From Chitinophagaceae bacterium (GTDB lineage: Bacteria > Bacteroidota > Bacteroidia > Chitinophagales > Chitinophagaceae), in contig JADJBP010000013.1 in assembly GCA_016703625.1 (NCBI GenBank), forward strand, positions 62,001 to 126,000: 64,000 bases of DNA. The letters are read 5' to 3'. A program made the translations under genes and the position numbers. Each line of letters starts with the position of its first letter. The first letter of the stretch is position 1. Below are positions 50,261 to 58,873 of this stretch, piece after piece. Below the pieces are notes generated by a model. It saw only the letters and a program-made list of their open reading frames with translations. It was not told where the DNA came from and did not search any database.

Positions 50261-51640
50261 TTAGTTAATATTTTCGTCTGCAATCTTTATTGCCTCACTG
50301 ATTATTGCCAACCCTTCATCGATCTGTTCTTTAGTAATACATAGCGGCGGTGCAATAAAAATATAACTCCATCTTACAAATGTGTACAGGCCAAGTTCTT
50401 TTAATTTGGCGGCAACTTTATTCATTACAACCATCTCATCAGGCTTTGCATTAAAAGGAGCCATTGGTTCTTTGGTAGTTCTGTTCTTCACCAGTTCAAT
50501 ACATCCCAGCAAACCGGTATTCCTGAAATCACCGATGGATGGATGTTTTTGTTTCAGGAGTTCAACCTGCTCATTCACATATTTGCCCATGGCAACTGCA
50601 TTTTCTATGAGCCCGTCATCCTCATAAATTTTTATGGTTGCCAGTGCAGCTGCGCAGCTGACCGGGTGGGCAGAATAAGTGAGCCCGATCGACAAAACAG
50701 CATCATCATATTTTGCGGCGATCTTATCCGATACCATCAAACAGCCAAAAGGAAGATAACCGCAGGTTAATCCTTTGGCCATACAGATCATATCCGGCAC
50801 AATATCATGATTCTGAAAACCAAACCATTGGCCGGTACGGCCGAAGCCGCTCATCACTTCATCCATGATCAATAAGATACCGTGTTTGTTACAAATTTCC
50901 CTTACTGCTTTTAAATAACCTTTAGGGTATTGTAAACAACCCGAAGAACCCGATTCCCCTTCCAGTAAAATGGCTGCAATATTTCCCGGCGCTTCATAAG
51001 CGATCATCCTTTCCAGTTGTGCAACCGATTCTTTCAGCATGTTTTCTTCACCATATTCCCAACGGTATGCATAAGGAAGATCGAAGTGTATAAAGTTGGG
51101 CGCCTGTTGGGCATCCACTGCGATCCGGCGTGGATCGCCACTGGCGCTGATGGCACCAATGGAAGCACCATGGTAAGACTGGTAGCGGCTTAATATCTTA
51201 TGCCTGCCTGTATACAGCCTGGCCAGTTTAATCGCATTTTCTATAGATGTGGCACCACATAATGTAAAAAATGCTTTGTTCAGGTCGCCGGGGCAGATCT
51301 CTGCCAGTTTTTTTCCCAATTCACCACGCACTTCAGTAATACAACTGGGTGTTACATAACTTACTTCCAGCATCTGCTTAACTACGGCATCGGTTATTCG
51401 CTGATCGCCATGGCCAATATTCACATTCATGAGCCCCGATGAAAAATCAATGATCTTTTTATCATCATAATCATAGAGATAAACACCTTTGGCATATTTT
51501 ACCGCGATGGGCGCAATGCCTTTTTGTTTGCTCCAGCTGAATAAAGTGAAATCGAGATTGTCCCGCACAATTTGCCCCCCCGCCCCTGAAGGGGAGCTTT
51601 TGGACTCTGATGTTGCAGGAGCTGTTTTTGTTTCTGACAT
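50261..51640 (-). CDS. class III (omega) aminotransferase, probable beta-alanine aminotransferase
   Basis: 459-residue PLP enzyme, intact. ICPGDLNKAFFTLCGATS and SYHGASIGAISASGDPRR, cofactor Asp in LLIMDEVMSGFGRTG and PLP-Lys in ICMAKGLTCGYLPFG. In its place between the permease and semialdehyde dehydrogenase genes it should convert beta-alanine (or beta-aminoisobutyrate) to malonate (or methylmalonate) semialdehyde; this specificity is inferred from context. Residues ~12-22 (SESKSSPSGAGG) are encoded by a GC-rich palindromic repeat (51572-51602) inserted in the N-terminal leader and are probably disordered. Confidence 0.88.
   Translation of the reverse strand: MSETKTAPATSESKSSPSGAGGQIVRDNLDFTLFSWSKQKGIAPIAVKYAKGVYLYDYDDKKIIDFSSGLMNVNIGHGDQRITDAVVKQMLEVSYVTPSCITEVRGELGKKLAEICPGDLNKAFFTLCGATSIENAIKLARLYTGRHKILSRYQSYHGASIGAISASGDPRRIAVDAQQAPNFIHFDLPYAYRWEYGEENMLKESVAQLERMIAYEAPGNIAAILLEGESGSSGCLQYPKGYLKAVREICNKHGILLIMDEVMSGFGRTGQWFGFQNHDIVPDMICMAKGLTCGYLPFGCLMVSDKIAAKYDDAVLSIGLTYSAHPVSCAAALATIKIYEDDGLIENAVAMGKYVNEQVELLKQKHPSIGDFRNTGLLGCIELVKNRTTKEPMAPFNAKPDEMVVMNKVAAKLKELGLYTFVRWSYIFIAPPLCITKEQIDEGLAIISEAIKIADENIN
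51572..51602 (-). repeat. CCCC/GGGG palindromic element inside the aminotransferase gene
   Basis: Core CCCC-TGAA-GGGG (51583-51594) with flanking GCCCCCCC on one side and AGCTTTT on the other. On the coding strand it reads as KSSPSGAGG. Same architecture and near-identical peptide as the element at 21358-21389. Confidence 0.65.
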
Positions 51641-51705
51641 ATTTTTTACTTTTTTATCAACTTCAAATTTTAAAAACCAGTAATTAAATTATACTATAAC
51701 AATCT

Positions 51706-51735
51706 AAGTTCCCCTTTAGGGGACAGGGGTTAACT
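51706..51735. repeat. CCCC/GGGG palindromic element after mmsA
   Basis: AAGTT-CCCC-TTTA-GGGG-ACAGGGG-TTAAC, directly following the mmsA stop codon (minus strand) in the gap before the aminotransferase gene. Third member of the family seen at 21358 and 51572, here intergenic. Confidence 0.6.
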
Positions 51736-53193
51736 TTAACTCATCCAGTTCACCCCCGCCTCTGCATTCCACTTGGTTGTACTCTTCTTTAATTTTGTCC
51801 AGAATTCGATTGAACTCTTGCCGGTGATATCCCCCACACCAAATTTACTTTCATTCCATCCGCCAAAAGAAAAGGGCTCACGCGGTACCGGCACGCCCAC
51901 ATTAACGCCGATCATACCGGCACTGGCATGGTCAATGATATAACGGGCCATGGCGCCATTCTGTGTAAATACAGATGCCGCATTGCCATATGGATTTTTA
52001 TTTTCTATCGCCAATGCCTCATCAACGGTTTTGGTTCGCATAATGGAGATCACCGGTCCAAAGATCTCTTCCCTGGCAACACTCATTTCGGGTGTAACAA
52101 AATCAATCACTGTAGGGCCCACATAAGTACCGTTCTCTTTTCCATTCACTTTGGCGTTGCGGCCGTCAACCAGTACTTTGGCACCGTCTCTTTCGGCTTC
52201 ACCGATATACCTTTCAATTCTTTCTTTGCTTTCTTTATTGATCACTGCTCCCAGGTTTTCGCCGGGAATAATTTTCCTGGCCTCTTCACATATCTTATCA
52301 ATAATGGCATCTACATTTCCCACGCCGATCATGGCGCTGGCTGCCATGCAACGCTGCCCTGCACAACCGCTCATACTGGCTGCCACATTTTGTGCCGTCA
52401 TGCCGGGTATGGCATCCGGCAAAACCATCAGGTGGTTTTTTGCACCGCCCAGTGCCAGGCATCTTTTATAATTCGATGTTGCACGCTGGTAAACAATTTT
52501 TGCCACTTTGGTTGAACCAACAAAAGAAATGGCCTCAATACCCGGATGATCACAAATGGCTTCAACGATCGTAACATCACCGTGTACAATATTAAAAACA
52601 CCATCAGGCAAACCGGCTTCTTTTAACAGTTCGGCCAGCCGTCCGCAACTCAATGGTACTTTTTCCGATGGTTTCATGATCATGCAATTACCCAGTGCTA
52701 TTGCATTGGGCAGCGTCCAGTTGGGTACCATCGAAGGAAAATTAAATGGCACAATGGATGCTACTACACCCAATGGAACGTGTTCTGTCCTGCATTCCAC
52801 ACCCCGGCTCACCTCCAGTATTTCGCCGGTAACCAGTTGAGGCAGGGAGCAGGCAAACTCGGTCAGTTCGATCGACTTTTCAATTTCGGCAACCGACTCA
52901 CTGTATGTTTTACCATTTTCTTCACTGCATAATGTTGCCAGTTCCTGCAGATTTTTTTCGAGCAGGGTTTTATAACGGAAAAAGACCTGTACCCTTTCCT
53001 TAATGGGGGTTTTACTCCATCCGGTAAATGCTGCTTTAGCAGCCTTCACGGCATCATCCAGGTCTTTGGCTGCCGACATGGGCACAACAGATAACAAAGT
53101 ACCGTCAATTGGCGAAACAACATCTAAACTTTTATCAGATCGTATATTGACAAATTTTCCGCCGATAAAATTTTGTACGGGGTTATATTTCAT
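51736..53193 (-). CDS. mmsA: CoA-acylating methylmalonate-semialdehyde dehydrogenase
   Basis: Oxidises malonate or methylmalonate semialdehyde with CoA and NAD to acetyl-CoA or propionyl-CoA. 485 residues, intact. N-terminal NFIGGKFV, VASIVPFNFPSMVPNW, NAD site FVGSTKVAKIVYQRA, catalytic Cys in SGCAGQRCMAAS and the C-terminal FSFGGWNESKFGVGD. These are hallmarks of MmsA and not of generic aldehyde dehydrogenases. It is the promoter-proximal gene of the cluster and supplies its last step. The same enzyme also serves valine and inositol breakdown, but no such genes are near. Confidence 0.95.
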   Translation of the reverse strand: MKYNPVQNFIGGKFVNIRSDKSLDVVSPIDGTLLSVVPMSAAKDLDDAVKAAKAAFTGWSKTPIKERVQVFFRYKTLLEKNLQELATLCSEENGKTYSESVAEIEKSIELTEFACSLPQLVTGEILEVSRGVECRTEHVPLGVVASIVPFNFPSMVPNWTLPNAIALGNCMIMKPSEKVPLSCGRLAELLKEAGLPDGVFNIVHGDVTIVEAICDHPGIEAISFVGSTKVAKIVYQRATSNYKRCLALGGAKNHLMVLPDAIPGMTAQNVAASMSGCAGQRCMAASAMIGVGNVDAIIDKICEEARKIIPGENLGAVINKESKERIERYIGEAERDGAKVLVDGRNAKVNGKENGTYVGPTVIDFVTPEMSVAREEIFGPVISIMRTKTVDEALAIENKNPYGNAASVFTQNGAMARYIIDHASAGMIGVNVGVPVPREPFSFGGWNESKFGVGDITGKSSIEFWTKLKKSTTKWNAEAGVNWMS

Positions 53194-53213
53194 ATGAATC
53201 GTTTTAAAAAATG

Positions 53214-53221
53214 CAAACCTA
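53214..53221 (-). promoter_or_regulatory. putative -7 promoter box of the pyrimidine degradation cluster
   Basis: On the minus strand TAGGTTTG matches TAnnTTTG, 20 bp before the mmsA ATG at 53193. It is the only clear box upstream of the seven co-oriented genes. No good -33 TTTG is seen. Confidence 0.5.
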
Positions 53222-53416
53222 AATTTAACTGATTTTAAGTAGAATAAAGAGAATTGAAGTTGATTTCCGTGCTAGTGTTAAGAGATAAAAAACAAAAAGG
53301 ACATACACATCAAATCAAAGGGCTTCAAAAAATTATACCCGTTTTTCTATTTAGTTTTGGGTAGTAACACTTTGAATTGTATTTTTGCTGCCCCTTAAAT
53401 AAGGGCAGGTTAAAAA

Positions 53417-53506
<90 letters not shown>

Positions 53507-53539
53507 AAAAAAAGTTCTTAAAATCGATAACCAATAGTT

Positions 53540-53614
53540 CGGGATGTAGCGTAGCCCGGTTATCGCGCCTGGTTTGGGACCAGGAGGTCGCAAGTTCGAA
53601 TCTTGCCATCCCGA
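53540..53614 (+). tRNA. tRNA-Pro (TGG)
   Basis: Acceptor arms CGGGATG (53540-53546) and CATCCCG (53607-53613), discriminator A, anticodon stem CCTGG/CCAGG with loop TTTGGGA giving anticodon TGG at 53575-53577, and a T arm with AGTTCGAATCT. CCA is not encoded. 34 bp after tRNA-Ser, likely one transcript. Confidence 0.95.
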
Positions 53615-53755
53615 CACAACCTCAATATGCCTTCCTCTAAACCGGAAGGCATTTTTGTTTTCAAAATTTCAGTTTGGGAATGCTATACAACAGATATAAA
53701 AAAATCCAAATTCAATCAAGAATCCGGATCTGTTATAAGTGTCTGGTTTTAATTT

Positions 53756-55189
53756 TTACATAGCTGCCAAATGTACTTTCTGCTGCAGTTCAAGTACACT
53801 CTCCTTAAATAAACTGTCGGTATCCATCAGGTCCTTCACGGTTTGGCAACTGTGAATTACGGTGGTATGGTCCCTGCCACCAAAATGTTCGCCGATGGTT
53901 TTTAATGAGTTTTTGGTAAATGCCTTGGCCAGGAACATCGTGATCTGCCGGGCCTGTACAATTTCACGCTTACGTGTCTTTTGCAACAGTTTATCATATG
54001 GCACATCAAAAAATTCACATACCATTTTCTGGATAGCATCAATGGTGATCTCCTTACTGGAAGATTTTACAAAATTTCGTAGTACTTTTTTTGCCAATTC
54101 GAGGTCAATTTCCCTCTTATTCAGCGAAGATTGTGCCAATAATGAAATTAAAGCACCTTCCAGCTCACGAACATTGCTGTTTATATTATACGCAATATAC
54201 TTTACCACTTCAGGCGGCATCTCCAGCCCGTCATTCTTCATCTTCTTTTCCAGTATCTCTATCTTGGTATCATAATCAGGTACCTGCAGATCGGCACTTA
54301 AACCCCAGCGGAACCTGCTCAGTAATCTTTCCTGTACGCCTTCCAGGTCTTTAGGCGGTTTATCGCTGGTTAATATCAGTTGTTTGCCACTCTGGTGCAA
54401 ATGATTGAAAATGGAGAAAAAAGCATCCTGCGATTTTTCGGCACGGTTAAAGAACTGTACATCATCAATGATCAATACATCGATCAACTGGTAAAAATGG
54501 ATAAAATCATTGATGGCGCCGTTGCGGCCATGATCAATGAACTGGTTGATGAATTTTTCGGAACTTACATATAATACCACCTTGTTGGCATGCAGTCTTT
54601 TTACTTCATTGCCGATCGCCTGGGCAAGGTGGGTTTTACCCAAACCAACGCCGCCATAAATGACCAGTGGATTGAAAGATGTGGTGCCCGGTTTTTCGGC
54701 TACCGTTTTGCCGGCACGGCGTGCAACCCGGTTACAATCACCTTCGATAAATGCTTCAAAAGTATAGGCATGGTTTAACTGCGGGTCGATCTGCATTTTT
54801 TTGAGCCCCGGAATTACAAAAGGGTTCTTTACAGGATTATTTATGACCAGTGGAAAATCCATTTCGTTATTTGAATATGATTTGTAACCCTGCCCCGGTA
54901 CATCAATGGTTTGTGGTTTGTTCTTACTGTTGCCGCTGTCAACCATGATCCTGTATTCCAGCCTGGCCTCTTTTCCCAATTCTCTTTTTAAAGTTTTTGC
55001 CAGCAGCGAAACATAATGCTCTTCAAGATACTCATAAAAAAACTGACTTGGTACCTGTATCGTTAAAATTTTTTCTTTTAATGCAACCGGTTTAATGGGT
55101 TCGAACCATGTTTTGAAATGCTGCCATTCAACAATGTCTTTGATGATCTCTAAACAGTTAATCCATACTTTTTCAAAAGCTTTGTCCAT
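53756..55189 (-). CDS. dnaA: chromosomal replication initiator protein DnaA
   Basis: 477 residues, intact. Domain I (about 1-85) with FKTWFEPIKPVAL; AAA+ domain III with Walker A YGGVGLGKTHLAQAIGN, Walker B VLIIDDVQFF and sensor region LILTSDKPPKDL; domain IV helix-turn-helix with QARQITMFLAKA and the DnaA-box recognition motif GGRDHTTVIHS. Binds oriC and opens it. Transcribed away from the DUF3127 gene across a 568-bp AT-rich gap. dnaN and recF do not follow, in line with the scattered arrangement common in Bacteroidota. Confidence 0.97.
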   Translation of the reverse strand: MDKAFEKVWINCLEIIKDIVEWQHFKTWFEPIKPVALKEKILTIQVPSQFFYEYLEEHYVSLLAKTLKRELGKEARLEYRIMVDSGNSKNKPQTIDVPGQGYKSYSNNEMDFPLVINNPVKNPFVIPGLKKMQIDPQLNHAYTFEAFIEGDCNRVARRAGKTVAEKPGTTSFNPLVIYGGVGLGKTHLAQAIGNEVKRLHANKVVLYVSSEKFINQFIDHGRNGAINDFIHFYQLIDVLIIDDVQFFNRAEKSQDAFFSIFNHLHQSGKQLILTSDKPPKDLEGVQERLLSRFRWGLSADLQVPDYDTKIEILEKKMKNDGLEMPPEVVKYIAYNINSNVRELEGALISLLAQSSLNKREIDLELAKKVLRNFVKSSSKEITIDAIQKMVCEFFDVPYDKLLQKTRKREIVQARQITMFLAKAFTKNSLKTIGEHFGGRDHTTVIHSCQTVKDLMDTDSLFKESVLELQQKVHLAAM

Positions 55190-55757
55190 TAGTTCCGTAG
55201 CAATTTATATATCGAGTTAAGAATATTATCTTTTACAGTCAGCCGGTCAGTATTTTTTCCAGGTTTTTATTGAAAAAAATGTTGGCAGGACAGCGAATAT
55301 CGAATAAAATGTTGAAAAAAAAATTTTTTATTCATTTGTTTTTTCCTATTAAATCACAGTATGAGTTTCCAGGCTGGCTTTTCATTTTTTTACCCTTACA
55401 AATCACTGCCACTCCTGCTGAAATCATACCCACATAACCACACTGATTTACAGCTATAATGGAACAGGTTACTGTCAATTCACTTTAAGGTATGTATACT
55501 TCATTCACCGGATCCTGTTCCAAAATCAATAAAACTTTTTTACGGAGCCCGGTAAAAAGTTTATCCCGGTTTACCCGAAACTATCCCCAAACCGGGAACC
55601 TTTTAAGTCATTCATCAAAATGGAAGCTGATTTTTTATTTTTTTATGCACACATCTAATTGAAAAGGAAGGTAGGTATTTTTATCTGTATCCCATAATAG
55701 TAACAAATATTATTTTTCAGAAAAAATAGATTTACTTTTGGTCATTAAATTTTATCT
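55190..55757. other. 568-bp dnaA upstream region with inverted repeats
   Basis: AT-rich gap between divergent dnaA and the DUF3127 gene. It holds a perfect nine-base inverted repeat TGGAACAGG (55460-55468) / CCTGTTCCA (55514-55522), a perfect eight-base one CCCGGTTT (55565-55572) / AAACCGGG (55589-55596), one TTATGCACA DnaA-box match (55643-55651) and a -7 box TACTTTTG (55733-55740) for the DUF3127 gene. One box is not enough to call an origin. No gene is seen. Confidence 0.5.
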
Positions 55758-56153
55758 ATGAGTTATGAATTAACGGGCAAACTGGTTGCCAAATATGATA
55801 CCGTACAACGCACAGAAACTTTTAAAACCCGTGAATTTGCTGTTGAAAAAACAGAAGACATTAACGGGCGCACCATTACCAATTACGCAAAGTTTCAATG
55901 TATCCAGGATAAAACCAATATTATTGACCGGGTTAACATCGGCGATGAAATTAAAGTGTATTTTAACATCAAGGGCAGTAAGTGGGAAAAGGATGGCAAA
56001 GTAAATTATATAACCAATTTAGATGCCTGGAGAATTGAACAGATCATGCAGCCGGGAGCAGCTTCCGGTTCGGGTCCGGATAGTGAATACCTTGAACCGC
56101 TGGATACTTTTTCTGCATCTCCACCCGATGCAGTGGATGACCTGCCGTTTTAA
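55758..56153 (+). CDS. DUF3127 protein with SSB-like C-terminal tip
   Basis: 131 residues, intact. MSYELTGKLVAKYDTVQ and TFKTREFAVEKTE, then YAKFQCIQDKTNIIDRV and IGDEIKVYFNIKGSKW fit the DUF3127 family, a small OB-like fold of the Bacteroidota. The last residues, after a Ser/Pro/Asp-rich linker, are AVDDLPF, similar to the acidic DDDIPF tip by which single-stranded DNA-binding protein recruits repair proteins. A TACTTTTG box lies 17 bp before the ATG. Divergent from dnaA. A role with ssDNA is inference from fold, tail and neighbour. Confidence 0.82.
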   Translation: MSYELTGKLVAKYDTVQRTETFKTREFAVEKTEDINGRTITNYAKFQCIQDKTNIIDRVNIGDEIKVYFNIKGSKWEKDGKVNYITNLDAWRIEQIMQPGAASGSGPDSEYLEPLDTFSASPPDAVDDLPF

Positions 56154-56223
56154 ATGCTTACGGCTTCATCAGTAAAATATCGCTGATAGCCGGATTGGGT
56201 TTTTAGGATAACCACCTAACACT

Positions 56224-57834
56224 ATGCAACAAAAAATTTCCCTTAAGCTGCTTCCTTCAGCAGCAAATGATGATGCTGTGATCAAAAGAACGATCGCACA
56301 GTCTGCCGGTAAAAAAACAAGCTCCGTTACCGGTTATCATATATTAAAACAATCCATTGATGCCCGTGCCAAAACCATCTGGGTTAACCTCACTGTTCAG
56401 GCATTTATTGATGAACCATTTACTGCCCGGCAAATTCAACATTTTAATTTCAGGGATGTTAGCCGTGCACAAAAAAGCGTGGTGATCATCGGTGCCGGAC
56501 CGGCAGGATTGTTTGCCGCTTTACAACTTATAGAAAATGGTATTAAGCCCATTATTTTAGAAAGGGGAAAAGATGTACGATCAAGGCGGCGTGACCTTGC
56601 CATATTGAATAAAGAAGGCATCATAAACCCCGAAAGCAATTATTGTTTTGGCGAAGGCGGCGCAGGCACTTACAGCGACGGCAAATTATATACCCGCAGC
56701 AATAAAAGAGGCGATATAGACCGCATCCTGAGTCTCTTTGTAAAATTCGGGGCCGATGAAAATATTCTTTACCAGTCACACCCCCATATTGGCACCAACA
56801 AATTACCGCAGATCATTACTGCCATGCGCCACCAAATTGTTGAATGTGGCGGTGAATTTTTATTTGAAAAAAGTGGTGGATCTTATAACTGAAGCAGCCC
56901 GGCCGGGTGACCCGTTTGGACCGGAAAAAATAAGATCAGTTACCACAGCCGACGGAAATGAATTTAATGCCGATGCTTTTATTCTGGCAACCGGCCACAG
57001 TGCCAGGGACATTTTTGAACTGCTGCACCGGAAAAGGATCCTGGTTGAAGCCAAAGGCTTTGCACTGGGAGTAAGGATTGAACATCCGCAGGAATTAATT
57101 GATCAAATTCAATACCATTGCCCAGTAAGGGATCAAAATTTACCTCCTGCATCCTATTCATTGGTAAAACAGGTAAATGAAAGGGGCGTTTTTTCCTTCT
57201 GCATGTGCCCGGGTGGCATCATTGCACCCGCCGCAACATCGGCCGGCGAACTGGTAGTAAACGGGTGGAGCCCCATCAAAAGAAACAACCCTTTGCCAAC
57301 AGCGGTATAGTGGTACCTGTTGAACCGGAAGATGCTGCCAGGGAATTAAGATCAGCCGGCAAAAAAAATATTGACCCCAACGACCCATTACTGCTCCTTC
57401 ATTTTCAGCAAATGGTAGAACAAAACTGCTTTATTGCCGGTGGTGGCAAATTTGTTGCACCTGCACAGCGTATGGCTGATTTCAGTAATGGTAAATTATC
57501 TTCCTCTTTACCGGCAAATTCTTATTTGCCGGGATTGAACCCAGCACCCTTAAAAGATGTATTACCGGGTTTTATATATCAGTCACTCGCGAGGGGTTTT
57601 ACAGAATTCGGAAAAAAGATGCATGGCTATTATACCAACGATGCAGTGGTTGTGGCAACTGAAAGCCGTACATCATCACCGGTACGTATTCCGCGGAATG
57701 CCGAAAACGGGTCACACCCGCAGCTTCAGAATTTTTATCCCTGTGGCGAAGGCGCCGGGTATGCAGGTGGTATTGTAAGTGCCGCCATGGATGGAGAAAA
57801 AATTGCCCGGCAACTGGTATCATTATTTGTTTGA
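56224..57834 (+). CDS. uncharacterised FAD-dependent oxidoreductase, COG2509 type (frameshifted)
   Basis: About 530 residues once repaired. The N-terminal ~80 residues precede the FAD loop VVIIGAGPAGLFAAL and ILERGKDVRSR; then YCFGEGGAGTYSDGKLYTR, DAFILATGHSARDIFELL, VFSFCMCPGGIIAPAA, NSGIVVPV and the C-terminal FAD contact CGEGAGYAGGIVSAAMDG. This order is that of the COG2509 dehydrogenases, whose substrates are unknown. Shifts lie near 56872 (A run) and near 57280-57300, giving pieces 56224-56892, 56756-57310 and 57205-57834. Confidence 0.85.
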
Positions 57835-57882
57835 TGTTTTTGCCGTTTGTAAAATCAGCATTCAAAATAATTTTTTGATACC

Positions 57883-57890
57883 TATATTTG
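57883..57890 (+). promoter_or_regulatory. putative -7 promoter box for the ABC-2 transporter operon
   Basis: TATATTTG, an exact TAnnTTTG match, 27 bp before the ATG at 57918. Confidence 0.55.
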
Positions 57891-57917
57891 ACATGCTTAA
57901 AAATAACAGCACAGCTT

Positions 57918-58850
57918 ATGAATATATTAGAAGTTCAACACCTTAAAAAATATTTTGCCACCCAAAAAGCAGTAGATGATATCAGCATGTCCATTGAACA
58001 GGGCAGCATATTTGGTTTGCTGGGCCCCAATGGTGCCGGTAAGACCACGCTTATAAGAATGATCACCGGGATCTTTTATCCCGATAGCGGCAATATTTTA
58101 TTAAAGGGCAAAAAGTTTGAACCCGAAAATGACGCAAAATACATTGGGTACATGCCCGAAGAACGCGGCTTATATAAAAAGATGAAGATCGGCGAACAGG
58201 CTTTATACCTGGCCCAGTTAAAAGGCCTGCGTAAAAATGATGCCATGCATAAAATAAAAGACTGGTTTCAGCGGCTGGAGATGGAAAGCTGGTGGAACAA
58301 AAAAGTGGAAGATCTTAGTAAAGGTATGGGACAAAAATTACAGTTTGTGATCACGGTACTCCACGAACCTGACCTGATCATCCTGGATGAACCTTTCAGC
58401 GGCCTCGACCCCGTTAATGCCAATTTGATCAAGGATGAAATTTACAGGCTGGCCCAAAAAGGAACAACCATTATTTTCAGCACACACCGGATGGAACAGG
58501 TGGAAGAGATCTGCAACCACATTGTACTGGTGAATAAAGGACAAAAAATACTGGATGGTACGGTACATAATATTAAGCAGGAATTTAAGGAAAATCTTTT
58601 TGGCCTGCAGCTTGAAACGATGCCGGAAAATACCGGCAGCCCTTCATTTGACATTGTTTCCAAAAATAAACAGGACCTTATTGTAAAAATAAATGAAGGT
58701 TATAAACCCAATGATGTGTTGGGTTATTTTATAAACCAGGGCACAAATATCATTTCTTTTAAAGAAAACCTCCCCTCCCTGAACGACATATTCATTAAAC
58801 TGGTAGAAGGTACACCAACAGCCAGGCAGTTTGAAAAAATAACCGGTTAA
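57918..58850 (+). CDS. ABC-2 transporter ATP-binding protein (NatA-like)
   Basis: 310 residues from ATG 57918 (MNILEVQHLKKYFA); the in-frame TTG at 57888 overlaps the promoter box. Walker A LLGPNGAGKTTLIRM, signature LSKGMGQKLQFV, Walker B LIILDEPFSGLDPVN and H-loop FSTHRMEQ; the C-terminal part (after about residue 220) resembles the DUF4162 domain of NatA-like ATPases. Pairs with the permease 23 bp downstream; the exporter's substrate (possibly Na+ or a small toxic compound) is unknown. Confidence 0.9.
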   Translation: MNILEVQHLKKYFATQKAVDDISMSIEQGSIFGLLGPNGAGKTTLIRMITGIFYPDSGNILLKGKKFEPENDAKYIGYMPEERGLYKKMKIGEQALYLAQLKGLRKNDAMHKIKDWFQRLEMESWWNKKVEDLSKGMGQKLQFVITVLHEPDLIILDEPFSGLDPVNANLIKDEIYRLAQKGTTIIFSTHRMEQVEEICNHIVLVNKGQKILDGTVHNIKQEFKENLFGLQLETMPENTGSPSFDIVSKNKQDLIVKINEGYKPNDVLGYFINQGTNIISFKENLPSLNDIFIKLVEGTPTARQFEKITG

Positions 58851-58873
58851 TCAACCCATCTAACTAAAAAAAT

